Source of the DNA: Clusia tigrina
Lineage: Eukaryota > Arthropoda > Insecta > Diptera > Clusiidae
Assembly (NCBI GenBank): GCA_920105625.2
Contig: OV050033.1
Span: forward strand, 9,032,001 to 9,096,000
Direction of reading: 5' to 3'
Length of the DNA: 64,000 nt
Part shown: piece by piece, positions 45,601-56,112 of the stretch
Layout: every line of letters starts with the position of its first letter
Position numbering within the stretch: the stretch's first letter is position 1
Translations under genes and position numbers: made by a program
The notes under the pieces: model-generated
What the model saw: only the letters and a program-made list of their open reading frames with translations
Told to the model about the DNA's origin: nothing
Databases searched by the model: none

Positions 45601-47285
45601 CCGGTTGAGCGGCGGCAAGAGCCATAGTCCCATTCCCTTTCAAAAGTCCAACCATTTGGAGTTTTTTATGAGTTGAAATTTCTTGTGAAGCCTCCCAGGG
45701 AGACCAGAAAGTAATCACCCAGGAAAGTGTTTCTCCTTTTGGACTTTGCTGGACTCTTGCTGAACAGGTGTTCGATTGACTCTTGCTCATCCCTGCAATT
45801 CCTGCAAAAGTCATTTGAGGCGATTCCCAGCCTCCAAGAGTACCCAGGGTCCAGTGTACCGTTAAGACTTTATGGAAAGGGCCACTCACTTTTCGGAGTT
45901 TAGGTAATTGGTGGAATTTCAGGATATTCTCAAGAATCAATTGATCGAATTAAAAATCAGAAACGGCTTACAGTCTGGTTCCAATTCACTACCGATGGGA
46001 TTGTAGAATGAGACTGAAACTGATACAAGACTAATATTCTGGAAGAACGACCCATGTAATCAGGGAGCATTTCAGCAGAATACCCACATAAGTCGTGTTA
46101 TATTGAATCTCAATAAATTGAAGTTAATGATTATGATAGTTGTTTATGACTCCTGGCCTGATAGTCGTAGTTGTTGAGGTATTCAAAATGGGGGTGTAAA
46201 TTGTCACTGTCAATGGGTGATATCACAGGCGAATGTGTATATAGGATATCGAATCTATGATAGTGAATGCAAAGATAAGATTCCATCGGTATTTTCAGCA
46301 ATGTTGGTGCATACGCAGTGGCAACCGGTGTCGGAATCAGAACAGATGCTCTTGATTAAAGAGGTCGTAGAGTTACTGGGTGTGGCTGTAGTTTTATATT
46401 TATGGTATAGAAGAGTTCCTTAGCATAGTCTCAGTTTGTAAAGAGAGGAACTTACACCTGAATAATTATATAATATATAAACCTAATAGAATATAATTAT
46501 ATATAAACCTGAGTTTAATACAGCATTTTATATATTGAAGCTCTTCAGTGTTATGTGTGCGACAACTGCGGGGATAGCGATACATTGGAAGAGCTGCAAT
46601 TATGCGGAACACTGCCAGGGATAACCACGACAGGGTCACCTGACACCACAACTACCACAAGACCTGTAAATGCCGGGTCAGGAGAGGACGGCGCGGAGTA
46701 CGATTACAGTGATGAGGATGAAGCGAATAAAATAAACAGCACCAGTACCACCCGAGTGACCCGGCGTACCAGCACAACTACCACAGCGATTAGGACTAGA
46801 AGATCGACGCGTAGAACGACGACCACCACCAAAGCGGCGGCAGGCGATTATGATGAGGAATATGATGAGGACGACGATGATGACCGTCGCAGAAAGCGGG
46901 CGCTTGATCAGTCGAAGATTAAAATTAGAGCCGGGGAGCCCGTCTGTTATCTCTACACTCACAGAGGTATGTGATTAATATATTCATTCATTGTGTCCTT
47001 TGGCAATAACGTCACTCAATTACTTCAGTGAATAACACGCTGGTGACGAATCGTGGCTGCTCAGCGACAATCGATGAGAACAATTATATCACTTGTATGT
47101 CCTTGCACAACGATTTGGTGCTGGAAAATTGTCATCTCTGCACCACAAATGGCTGCAATAAATACCTATCTAATGGCACTGAAGTCGACATCCCGCCAGA
47201 GTGGAATGCTGCGCAGCTCTCAGCAGGGCGGGCGCCGTGCCTGCTGGTGTTAACGCTGTGGGCGCTGATGAAAAGTTTAGCATAA
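42613..47285 (+). CDS. Ly6/uPAR family protein with Thr-rich acidic insert, three exons
   Basis: Exons: 42613-42679, 46541-46966, 47029-47285. The joined frame gives 249 residues. Residues 1 to about 22 form a signal peptide; the mature chain starts ALQCYVCDNCGDS. Ten cysteines fit a Ly6 domain (C26, C29, C32, C44, C158, C175, C187, C199, C202, C207), ending with the CNKY form of the CN motif. Between C44 and C158 lies an unusual insert of about 110 residues: Thr-rich runs (TTTTTRP, RRTSTTTT, RRTTTTTK) and acidic stretches (EYDYSDEDE, DEEYDEDDDDD), ending in RRRKR at 138-142, a proprotein-convertase-type site. The C-terminus (APCLLVLTLWALMKSLA) looks like a GPI signal. The first intron (3.9 kb) holds a mariner relic; the second is 62 bp. 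The signal exon ends in phase 1 as in the first Ly6 gene 5.5 kb upstream, suggesting paralogy. AATAAA follows at 47307. Exact function unknown. Confidence 0.87.
43120..43490 (-). repeat. Tandem 169-bp unit joined to the mariner relic
   Basis: 'ctgccacgccc.ttgct.tacaact' occurs at about 43201 and 43370, followed each time by 'gaggtattgag' and 'tttctgttttcgttctt'. A more diverged copy extends leftward. The rightmost copy continues directly into the mariner reading frame, so the frame carries two rounds of the repeat at its C-terminal side. Confidence 0.8.
43491..43990 (-). pseudogene. Mariner transposase relic
   Basis: Minus-strand translation reads RVLLTIFFDYRDMVHSEYIP, EGEIVNHEYYLAVMKRLRQS, IRLRRPDLWKDN, FLQHDNAPSHKAIIVNEFL and YSPDLAPSDFFLF. 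These are the core of a D,D34D mariner transposase: the second Asp lies in HDNAPSH and the third in SDFFLF. Upstream, a different frame reads YDPVT, the region just after the first catalytic Asp, so the N-terminal part is frameshifted. After FFLF the normal C-terminus is replaced by the 169-bp repeat. It lies antisense in the first intron of the second Ly6 gene. Confidence 0.9.
43991..44859. other. Intron sequence, no recognised element
   Basis: Part of the first intron of the second Ly6 gene. It may contain the 5' flank of the mariner copy, but I cannot see a terminal inverted repeat. Confidence 0.35.
44860..45195 (+). mobile_element. 3' end of a non-LTR retrotransposon with (CTAT)n tail
   Basis: The segment shares 'tatccctggacagact' and 'agtttgaaaag' with 1930-2010, carries the 'ggtggttctccggtctatc' tail segment and ends in (CTAT)n at 45175-45191. 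The same tail is found in minus orientation at 30583-30660. I read it as the end of ORF2 plus 3' UTR of a 5'-truncated copy in sense orientation to the host gene. Confidence 0.6.
45640..45945 (-). mobile_element. Jockey-type ORF2 C-terminal fragment
   Basis: Minus-strand translation gives LGIASNDFCRNCRDEQESIE, HLFSKSPAKSKRR and NTFLGDYFLVSLGGF. It matches the C-terminal CCHC-like block of Jockey-clade ORF2 (D.CR.C.DE.E...HL.C.CPA), with the later Cys residues replaced by Ser, and the following leucine-rich segment. It is the same kind of element as the 30.6-31.2 kb copy but a different family by sequence. Confidence 0.78.
45946..46540. other. 3' part of the first intron of the second Ly6 gene
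   Basis: No element recognised. It ends in an A/T-rich stretch and the acceptor 'tatatattgaag', which has a poor polypyrimidine tract but restores the A-L-Q-C-Y frame exactly. Confidence 0.5.
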
Positions 47286-47306
47286 AATCCAAAGCTGCAA
47301 TTTACA

Positions 47307-47312
47307 AATAAA
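47307..47312 (+). other. Polyadenylation signal AATAAA, second Ly6 gene
   Basis: AATAAA 22 bases after the stop codon. A second AATAAA at 47478-47483, followed by a T/G-rich stretch, is an alternative. Confidence 0.55.
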
Positions 47313-47811
47313 TACGAAATTTATATTCATCGCAATTTTATTATGTCGCCAAACACAGAGGATATCATCATTTATTCTCTCCTTCTCTCTAAACACATAT
47401 TTACCCACGAGTATATTGAACTGTATATTGGACGAGCATATTATAACCCAGTGCCACATTTAATATGAGTATTTTTCAATAAAGTTTTTGCAAATATCCT
47501 GCAAAGTCCTTTTCTGGTTCAAAAGTTTTCTTGTTTATGGTTGCGTCGAGTAGTGAACGTAGATTAAAAAGTCATTAGAAAGTCATTAGTAGCGCTTTAC
47601 ATAAGTTGAGTCAACGTTTTGTTTAAGAACAACTGATTCCACTTTCTAGTACAGGACCCAGTTGCCCAGAGAATGTAGAATACATGGTCAAAATATAAGG
47701 TATGAGTTGCACTGCAAGTACTTCCTTCACTGACTTGTGTCGCTTTGGCCAGCACAGACTCCGACAACTTGAAACCGGATCCAACAAAATGAAAATTCTG
47801 GTGTCACTCTG
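47313..47811. other. 3' flank of the second Ly6 gene
   Basis: AT-rich. No coding or named element apart from the alternative AATAAA at 47478. Confidence 0.4.
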
Positions 47812-48640
47812 AATTCTGAGGTCTGACCTCTGAGTTCTATGATATGAGATCTGAGGTCTATGGTCTAAGGTTTGAGGTCTGGTTTCTAAGCTCTGAGCTG
47901 TGAGCTCTGCGCTCTGAGGTTTAAGCCTTGAGGTCTGAGCTCTGAGTTTTGAGCTCTGAGTTCTGAGGAGGTGAGCTCTGAATTCTGAAGTCGAAGCTCT
48001 GCGTTCGGAGCTCTGAGTTCAGAGGAGGTGATCTCTGAGTTCTGAGCACTGAATTATGAGGTCAGACTTCTCAGTTCTGAACTCTTAGCTCTGAACACCG
48101 GTGTTTGAGTTCTGCGGTCTGCGCTCTGAGTTCTGAATTCTAATCTCTGTATTCTGAGTTCTGAGATATGAATTCTGTGGTCTGAGTTCTGAGTTCTGAT
48201 GCCTGAGCTCTAAGATATGAGGTCTGAGCTCTGTGGTCTGAAGTTTGAGGTCTGATTTCTAAGCTCTGACTTGTGAGCTCTGTGCTCTGATGTCTGAGCC
48301 TTGAGGTCTGAGCTCTGAGTTCTGAGTTTTGAGAAGGAGAGCTCTAAATTCTAAAGTCAAAGCTCTATGTTCTCAGCTCTGATTTCAGAGGAGGTGAGCT
48401 CTGTGTTATGAGGTCTGAATTTTGAGTTCTGAACTCTGAGCTCTGAGTTTTGAGGTCTGAATTCAGAGTTCAGGAGATAAGCTCTGAGTTCTTAGTTGTG
48501 GGCTCTGAGGTCTGATTTCTGAAATGTGAGCTGTAAGCTTTGAGTTTTGAGCACTGAGCTCTGAGGTTTGAGGTCTTAGTTCTGAATTCTGAGATCTGAT
48601 TTCTGAGTTATGAGGTCTGATCCCTGACTTGTAAGTATGT
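47812..48640 (+). repeat. Degenerate short-period repeat 'tctgagt/gctctgag'
   Basis: Over 800 bp of 7-8 bp units based on 'tctgag', with blocks of about 55-65 bp such as 'ctctgagttctgaggtctga' that recur with variation. No conserved frame. Confidence 0.9.
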
Positions 48641-48949
48641 AGATCTTTCATCACCATTACTTGTGAATGTCTTGAAATTGATGAAGATGGCGTTTCCGTG
48701 ACATTTTTGCAGCAGCAGGATTTTCTAATAATCCGGTTGGGTTCATCACACCTTTCACCTATGGAGAAGAAGCGGTCCTCAGCCAGCTCAACTTTTAACA
48801 ATTTTTGTATTTTGCTTTATCAGAATTTCGTTGCGTCACTGAAGAGAAGACTGTCGATAGATTTTTCCATGAATCTCTTTTGTTCGCGTTACCTGTCCAA
48901 GGTTATATATTGAAGCTGCAGGCTTGATTCGTGTTTTGAGTGACTGAAT

Positions 48950-49465
48950 TCAACGGATCTTTGAAAGGTTCTTTTAATATATCTTTGAACGAATCTTTGT
49001 AGGGATCTTTGAACGGATCTTTTCACGGACCTTTTCATGGTTCTTTGAATAGATCTTCGAACGGATCTTTGAATAAATCTTTGAAAATATCTTTGAATAG
49101 TTCGGATCTGTGAATGGATTCTTTGCACGGACCTTTGAACGGAAACTTACCCGGATCTTTGAACGTATATTTGAACGAACCTTTGAAGAGATCTTTGAAT
49201 GGATCTGTGAATGGATTCTTGCACGGATTGAACGGATCTTTACCCGGATCTTTGAACGGATGTTTTCACGGTTCTTTGAATAGATCTTCGAACGGATCTT
49301 TGAATGGATCCTTGCACGGATCTTTGAACAGATCTTTGCACAGATCTTTGAAAGGATATTTCCACGGAACGAATCTTTGAATGGATCTTTGAACGGATCT
49401 TTCCACGAATCTTTGAACGAATCTTTGAATGGATCTTTGAAAGCATCTTTGAACGGATCAGTGAA
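48950..49465 (+). repeat. 12-bp minisatellite 'ggatctttgaac'
   Basis: About forty units of 'ggatctttgaac' with variants (ttctttgaat, tgtttcacg). The period is mostly a multiple of three, so both strands carry artefactual open frames (NGSLNGSL-like and RSIQRSVQ-like). Confidence 0.92.
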
Positions 49466-50179
49466 TCAATCACCGGTAAGCTATAAAATTATACATACAT
49501 TTGTAATGAAGGGACGAAATGTGGTACATCAGTGTAAGTTGATAGTACCAAGCAGCAAGTAACAATTGGACGGGATGGTAGTGGCACCGCCACACTTGAA
49601 ACATCTCTTCGAATTCCATGTCAACTAAGGAATAGATATTCAATACTGACTTAATTGTTCTCAGTTGCAATCACCACCTAAATATTTGCCAGGATTCAAT
49701 TTTTGCACACAAGTGGCCAAACCTTAGAGATTTTGAATCCCTATCGTTTGTAATCCTGGTTGGGCGAGTAGTTTGTCCGAAGGTTTTGGATAAAGACACA
49801 CTGGTGAAGCCTACAACATGTTGTCACTTCCTTGCATCACGCCTCTGCAAAATCGCGCAGTTTGTTAAAGAACAGTTCCTCAAGGCCCAAAGCAAGTTCA
49901 CAAATTTAATGAATTATGTGACATTATTGCAAACTCCTTCAACTGCGTTTACCAAGTCATGTGCCCAGCACATTGCCACATCAGGTTGCCACTTGCATAC
50001 GTAAATAAATACTTGCGTGGCCATTTGCCAACGGCGCAGGTATTTCCACTCACGTAGCTGCCCCTCTCTAGAGACCCAGTTAGGGGAACTCATAATTTCC
50101 ACATCAACAGCATCATTACTCAATGTCAACAACAAGGGATTATTAGTAAAAGGACATAAAATGCAAATCCCCAGGGGGT
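49466..50179. other. Gene-less stretch
   Basis: Complex sequence; 49.79-50.1 kb has short open frames on both strands but no recognised domain. Confidence 0.4.
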
Positions 50180-50445
50180 GGGGGTTATTTTAATGATTTT
50201 TCAAGCAATGTGTACGCTTCGCCTACACAGGAAGAGCCTGGGAGGATTATGTGCTAAGGATATCATGCATGCAATGCCATATTTTGCTGACATAATTCAA
50301 CGTATGAGAGGAGTAGGGGGTTCCTTTAATGATTCTTCACGCAATGTCTACGCTTTGTCCACACAGAGTTGGCATGGGAGGATTATGTGCTAAGGATATG
50401 CAATGGCATATTTTGCTGACACAAATCAACGTGAGAGGCATAGAC
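50180..50445 (+). repeat. Tandem duplication of about 137 bp
   Basis: The blocks starting near 50181 and 50318 share 'ttaatgatt.ttca.gcaatgt.tacgct', 'gggaggattatgtgctaagg' and 'catattttgctgacaaa/taat'. Identity is about 80-85% by eye. Confidence 0.8.
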
Positions 50446-50791
50446 GCGAGATTGAATGGAGTACATCAGCATGTTCTGTCAACACTTCATTGGGTTAATT
50501 CCACATGGATCTCAAATGGTGGGCCAATGCATTCCAATAGGGAGATTAGATATGCAAATACACCTGAACATTTGTCAAAATTTCTCTTGACTAGAAATCT
50601 TGAAAAAAGTTATACCACAACGGGAGATGGTGGAGCTTTTCCCCTCTACGGAACCCATTAAAATCCCTCCTAGTCGGTTTGAACCCTTTCAAGGACAGTT
50701 TCAGAAGAGTGGAGGATTATCCAAAATCCTAATAATGATTCATAAAGCAAGCTTAAAACTGTTTTGTGATTATATTTTAACAATTCTAGTC
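50446..50791. other. 3' flank of the serine protease gene
   Basis: No coding recognised. On the minus strand no AATAAA lies close to the protease stop; AT-rich 'aaaatataat' about 10-20 bases downstream may serve as a weak signal. Confidence 0.4.
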
Positions 50792-53700
50792 TCACACTCC
50801 GCTGTGTTCCTTTATCCATGCCCGGGCGTACGTCACACGCGAATATACGCCAGGATAATCGGGCTTGGCGCAGCCATAACCCCACGACACAACGCCCACC
50901 AAAACCCCGGATTTGTTCACCAGTGGACCGCCGGAGTCACCTTGGCAAGCGTCTTTGCCGCCCTCCAAATAACCGGCGCAGATCATGCGCTTCGTCACTC
51001 CGCCGAATTCTTGGTACTTTTCTGAGCACAACTCCTGATTGAAGAGCGGCACTTCTGTCTCACGCAACCACTCCCGCGACACGCTGGAGTTCTGCGTGTT
51101 GCCCCAACCGGTCACGTAGCAAATGTCGCCATCGAGAAAATCGCTCTTGGTATCGGGCAGCTTCACCGGCCGCTTGGTCTCATCGAACTCCACCTCGCGC
51201 TCCAATTTCAGCAGTGAGAAGTCATAGTCCACATTTGTGTAGTTGAATTTTTCATGTTGGACGATTTGCTGCACCTTCAGCAGTTCTCCGCCGCGCGCAG
51301 ATACTGAGCTGCCCAAGCGGACTTTGAGGCGTTCTGCCGTTTTCCCACTGAAGGCAGGAATAGTGAATATAATGAGAAAATCTTCGGTTAACGGAATCAT
51401 GTCCCAACTTACGCGGTGCAATGAGCTGCGGTGAGTATCCAACGCGGCGATATTATTGAACCGCCGCAGATGTGTCCCACCGTCTGCAGCGATATCTGGT
51501 GCGGTGCGTCGGTGATGTTAATTTTGTAACCGCCCACGATTCGCCCATCGAGACGTGGTCGTTGCAGTACTTCCGCAGATCTTCCTTTCAAGGGTTGCGG
51601 TATGAGACAAGCTGCAATTGAGAAAATTGACGGACTTTAGTTTGGTCTTCCCAACTCTCCTCTGGCGCCTCTGGTTCGAACGCAAACACCACAAGGAATT
51701 TAATCAATTTCTCTCTGTTGAACACTTGAACTTGGAACTCCCTATTGAGGAGGACTCAGCCCTTGAAGTGGCATATGTCGAGTAGCGCCCATTGTGATCC
51801 AGGCTTATTTGGTACACATTATCACCAAGGAGTTGAGGACTAACTTGACAGTAACTTATGATCTCCTCTTAATGTGAAGATCTCTCAAGTAGAGGCCATT
51901 TGGTCATCTTCGAAAGCCTCAGCGACAACACTATTCTCAACATGCTCTTCTTGAACACAAATGAAGGTGATTCTTGGACACTAAGGTGATTCTTGGACAC
52001 AGAGGTGATTCTTGGACACGAAGGTGATTCTTGAACTCAAAGGTGATTCTTGGACACCAAGGTGATTCTTGGACTCAAAAGTGATTCTTGGATACAAAGG
52101 TGATTCTTGGACTCAAAAGTGATTCTTGGGCACAAAGATGATTCTTGCACACAAAGGTGATTCTTGGACACAAAGGTGATTCTTGGACACAAAGATGATT
52201 CTTGGATTCAAGAGATTCTTGGACACAAAGGTGATTCTTGGACACAAAGGTGATTCTTAGACTCAAAGGTGATTCTTGGACTCAAGTGATTTTGGATACA
52301 AAGGTGATTCTAAGGCACATAAGTGATTCTTAGACACAAAGGTGATTCTTGGACACAAAGATGATTCTTGCACTAAAAAGTGATTCTTGGACACAAAGGT
52401 GATTCTTGGACTCAAAAGTGATTCTTGGGCACAAAGATGATTCTTGCACACAAAGGTGATTCTTGAACTCAAAGGTGATTCTTGGACACCAAGGTGATTC
52501 TTGGACTCAAAGGTGATTCTTGGACTCAAGTGATTTTGGATACAAAGGTGATTCTAAGGCACATAAGTGATTCTTAGACACAAAGGTGATTCTTGGACAC
52601 AAAGATGATTCTTGCACACAAAGGTGATTCTTGGACACAAAGGTGATTCTTGGACACAAAGATGATTCTTGGATTCAAGAGATTCTTGGACACAAAGGTG
52701 ATTCTTGGACACAAAGGTGATTCTTAGACTCAAAGGTGATTCTTGGACTCAAGTGATTTTGGATACAAAGGTGATTCTAAGGCACATAAGTGATTCTTAG
52801 ACACAAAGGTGATTCTTGGACACAAAGATGATTCTTGCACACAAAGGTGATTCTTGGACACAAAGGTGATTCTTGGACACAAAGATGATTCTTGGATTCA
52901 AGAGATTCTTGGACACAAAGGTGATTCTTGGACACAAAGGTGATTCTTAGACTCAAAGGTGATTCTTGGACTCAAGTGATTTTGGATACAAAGGTGATTC
53001 TAAGGCACATAAGTGATTCTTAGACACAAAGGTGATTCTTGGACACAAAGATGATTCTTGCACTAAAAAGTGATTCTTGGACACAAAGGTGATTCTTGGA
53101 CACAAAGGTGATTCTTAGACTCAAAGGTGATTCTTGGACTCAAGTGATTTTGGATACAAAGGTGATTCTAAGGCACATAAGTGATTCTTAGACACAAAGG
53201 TGATTCTTGGACACAAAGATGATTCTTGCACTAAAAAGTGATTCTTGGACACAAAGGTGATTCTTGGACACAAAGGTGATTCTTGGACACAAAGGTGATT
53301 CTTGGACTCAAAAGTGATTCTTGGATACAAAGGTGATTCTTGGACTCAAAAGTGATTCTTGGGCACAAAGATGATTCTTGCACACAAAGGTGATTCTTGG
53401 ACACAAAGGTGATTCTTGGACACAAAGATGATTCTTGGATTCAAGAGATTCTTGGACACAAAGGTGATTCTTGGACACAAAGGTGATTCTTAGACTCGAA
53501 AGGTGATTCTTGGACTCAAGTGATATTGGATACAAAGGTGATTCTAAGGCACATAAGTGATTCTTAGACACAAAGGTGATTCTTGGACACAAAGATGATT
53601 CTTGCACTAAAAAGTGATTCTTGGACACAAAGGTGATTCTTGGACACAAAGGTGATTCTTGGACACAAAGGTGATTCTTGGACTCAAAAGTGATTCTTGG

Positions 53701-56006
53701 ATACAAAGGTGATTCTTGGACTCAAAAGTGATTCTTGGGCACAAAGATGATTCTTGCACACAAAGGTGATTCTTGGACACAAAGGTGATTCTTGGACACA
53801 AAGATGATTCTTGGATTCAAGAGATTCTTGGACACAAAGGTGATTCTTGGACACAAAGGTGATTCTTAGACTCAAAGGTGATTCTTGGACTCAAGTGATT
53901 TTGGATACAAAGGTGATTCTAAGGCACATAAGTGATTCTTAGACACAAAGGTGATTCTTGGACACAAAGATGATTCTTGCACTAAAAAGTGATTCTTGGA
54001 CACAAAGGTGATTCTTGGACACAAAGGTGATTCTTGGACACAAAGGTGATTCTTGGACACAAAGGTGATTCTTGGACTCAAAAGTGATTCTTGGATACAA
54101 AGGTGATTCTTGGACTCAAAAGTGATTCTTGGGCACAAAGATGATTCTTGCACACAAAGGTGATTCTTGGACACAAAGGTGATTCTTGGACAAAAAGATG
54201 ATTCTTGGATTCAAGAGATTCTTGGACACAAAGGTGATTCTTGGACACAAAGGTGATTCTTAGACTCAAAGGTGATTCTTGGACTCAAGTGATTTTGGAT
54301 ACAAAGGTGATTCTAAGGCACATAAGTGATTCTTAGACACAAAGGTGATTCTTGGACACAAAGATGATTCTTGCACTAAAAAGTGATTCTTGGACACAAA
54401 GGTGATTCTTGGACACAAAGGTGATTCTTGGACACAAAGGTGATTCTTGGACTCAAAAGTGATTCTTGGATACAAAGGTGATTCTTGGACTCAAAAGTGA
54501 TTCTTGGGCACAAAGATGATTCTTGCACACAAAGGTGATTCTTGGACACAAAGGTGATTCTTGGACACAAAGATGATTCTTGGATTCAAGAGATTCTTGG
54601 ACACAAAGGTGATTCTTGGACACAAAGGTGATTCTTAGACTCAAAGGTGATTCTTGGACTCAAGTGATTTTGGATACAAAGGTGATTCTAAGGCACATAA
54701 GTGATTCTTAGACACAAAGGTGATTCTTGGACACAAAGATGATTCTTGCACTAAAAAGTGATTCTTGGACACAAAGGTGATTCTTGGACACAAAGGTGAT
54801 TCTTGGACACAAAGGTGATTCTTGGACACAAAGGTGATTCTTGGACTCAAAAGTGATTCTTGGATACAAAGGTGATTCTTGGACTCAAAAGTAATTCTTG
54901 GACACAAAGATGATTCTTGCACTAAAAAGTGATTCTTGGACACAAAGGTGATTCTTGGACACAAAGATGATTCTTGGATTCAAGAGATTCTTGGACACAA
55001 AGGTGATTCTTGGACACAAAGGTGATTCTTAGACTCGAAAGGTGATTCTTGGACTCAAGTGATATTGGATACAAAGGTGATTCTAAGGCACATAAGTGAT
55101 TCTTAGACACAAAGGTGATTCTTGGACACAAAGATGATTCTTGCACTAAAAAGTGATTCTTGGACACAAAGGTGATTCTTGGACACAAAGGTGATTCTTG
55201 GACACAAAGGTGATTCTTGGACACAAAGGTGATTCTTGGACTCAAAAGTGATTTTTGGGCACAAAGATGATTCTTGCACACAAAGGTGATTCTTGGACAC
55301 AAAGGTGATTCTTGGACACAAAGATGATTCTTGCACTAAAAAGTGATTCTTGGACACAAAGATGATTTTTGGACACGAAGGTCAATCTTGGACATAAAGC
55401 TGATTCTTAGACTCAAAGGTGATTCTTAGACTCAAAGGTGATTCTTGGACTCAAAAGTGATTTTTGGGCACAAAGATGATTCTTGCACACAAAGGTGATT
55501 CTTGGACACAAAGGTGATTCTTGGACACAAAGGTGATTCTTGGACACAAAGATGATTCTAAGGCACAAAAGTGATTCTTGGACACAAAGATGATTCTTGG
55601 ACTCAAAAGAGATTCGTTGACACAAAGGTGAGTCCCCTTGAAAAGAGTATTTGTTCGGCGTATTCAAAATTCGTTCTCGGTAGTTGCGCTACTACTGGCC
55701 ATACTAGTGCAACCGGGAATGGCACAAAGGGAAATCCCCGTTCAATATAATATAAATTTGTTGCAGGTTTTGCGGCAGATGGTCTTCCAGCTTGTGTTAG
55801 AGGTGATCTTCCATGTTGTGTTGTAAATTGCGTGTGAAACCGCATGCGATTTAAAAGGAGGCTTCAAAGAAGTGTTGCTGTTGCAGTCCTTGAGGATCCT
55901 AGGAGTCCATTGGAGTCTCCCATCTCCTTTCAAACTCACCTCCTGCGTGCACTTTGGTCACTCCGTACATTAACACTACCAGAGCCAACAAATACTGAAA
56001 CCACAT
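50792..56006 (-). CDS. Secreted trypsin-type serine protease zymogen, three exons
   Basis: Exons on the minus strand: 56006-55940 (signal), 51611-51413, 51347-50792. Phases 1 and 2 join to 273 residues. M1 to about A21 is a signal peptide ([20 protein letters not shown]). The propeptide ends LDGR46 before IVGG (47-50), the activation site. The catalytic triad is H86 (LTAAHC), D131 (DYDFSLL) and S227 (GDSGGP). D221, six residues before the Ser, and the Gly in SWGYGC predict trypsin-like cleavage after Arg/Lys. Six Cys form the usual pairs (71/87, 196/212, 223/248); C24 in the propeptide and C165 are additional. The signal exon is supported by its phase, length and the TATA/Inr promoter just upstream. 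Exon 2 cannot start on its own because it enters in mid-codon after a good acceptor. The 4.3-kb first intron is filled by a 19-bp tandem array. It could be digestive or regulatory; the long propeptide leaves this open. Confidence 0.86.
51614..51960. other. Intron segment between protease exon 2 and the tandem array
   Basis: Unique-looking sequence with no recognised element. Confidence 0.4.
51961..55632 (-). repeat. 3.7-kb array of a 19-bp unit with higher-order structure
   Basis: About 190 units of 'gtgattcttggacacaaag' (plus strand) with a limited set of variants (ggactcaaa, gggcacaaagat, gcactaaaaa, ttagacacaaa, attcaaga). The rare junction 'ctcaagtgat.ttggatac' starts at 52281, 52525, 52748, 52971, 53139, 53515, 53890, 54284, 54659 and 55054. 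From 53139 on the spacing is 375-376 or 394-395 bp, that is, 20 or 21 units, so blocks of units were copied as a whole. It lies inside the first intron of the serine protease gene. Unlike a CRISPR array there are no unique spacers. Confidence 0.95.
55633..55939. other. 5' end of the protease intron
   Basis: Sequence between the tandem array and the donor (GGAG|gtgagt at 55939). No element recognised. Confidence 0.5.
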
Positions 56007-56076
56007 TTTAAAGTGTCCTTTTATGAGAATTCTTCTTTCCAGCCACGACGTCTTTCTGCGTCAATATGAATGGAAA

Positions 56077-56112
56077 ACTGAGCGTCGTCATAAAACTTAC
56101 CGCCTTTTTATA
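56077..56112 (-). promoter_or_regulatory. TATA box and initiator of the serine protease gene
   Basis: On the minus strand, TATAAAAAGG starts at 56112 and the initiator TCAGTT follows, with its A at 56079, 33 bases downstream of the first T. This is the normal spacing for a focused TATA/Inr promoter. The start codon is about 73 bases further on, so the predicted 5' UTR is short and unspliced. Confidence 0.75.

Noticed and set aside
46217..46423. 68-codon plus-strand frame upstream of the Ly6 second exon as an additional exon
   Set aside because: No Cys pattern, no flanking acceptor/donor in a phase that fits the phase-1 signal exon; the direct join 42679 to 46541 gives a complete Ly6 domain.
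48950..49465. Open frames reading NGSLNGSL or RSIQRSVQ repeats
   Set aside because: Direct consequence of a 12-bp minisatellite; both strands are open and no start or splice context supports coding.
51961..55632. Repeated minus-strand open frames of 60-132 codons, and the idea of a CRISPR array
   Set aside because: All frames are the 19-bp unit read through; there are no unique spacers between repeats and the setting is a eukaryotic intron.
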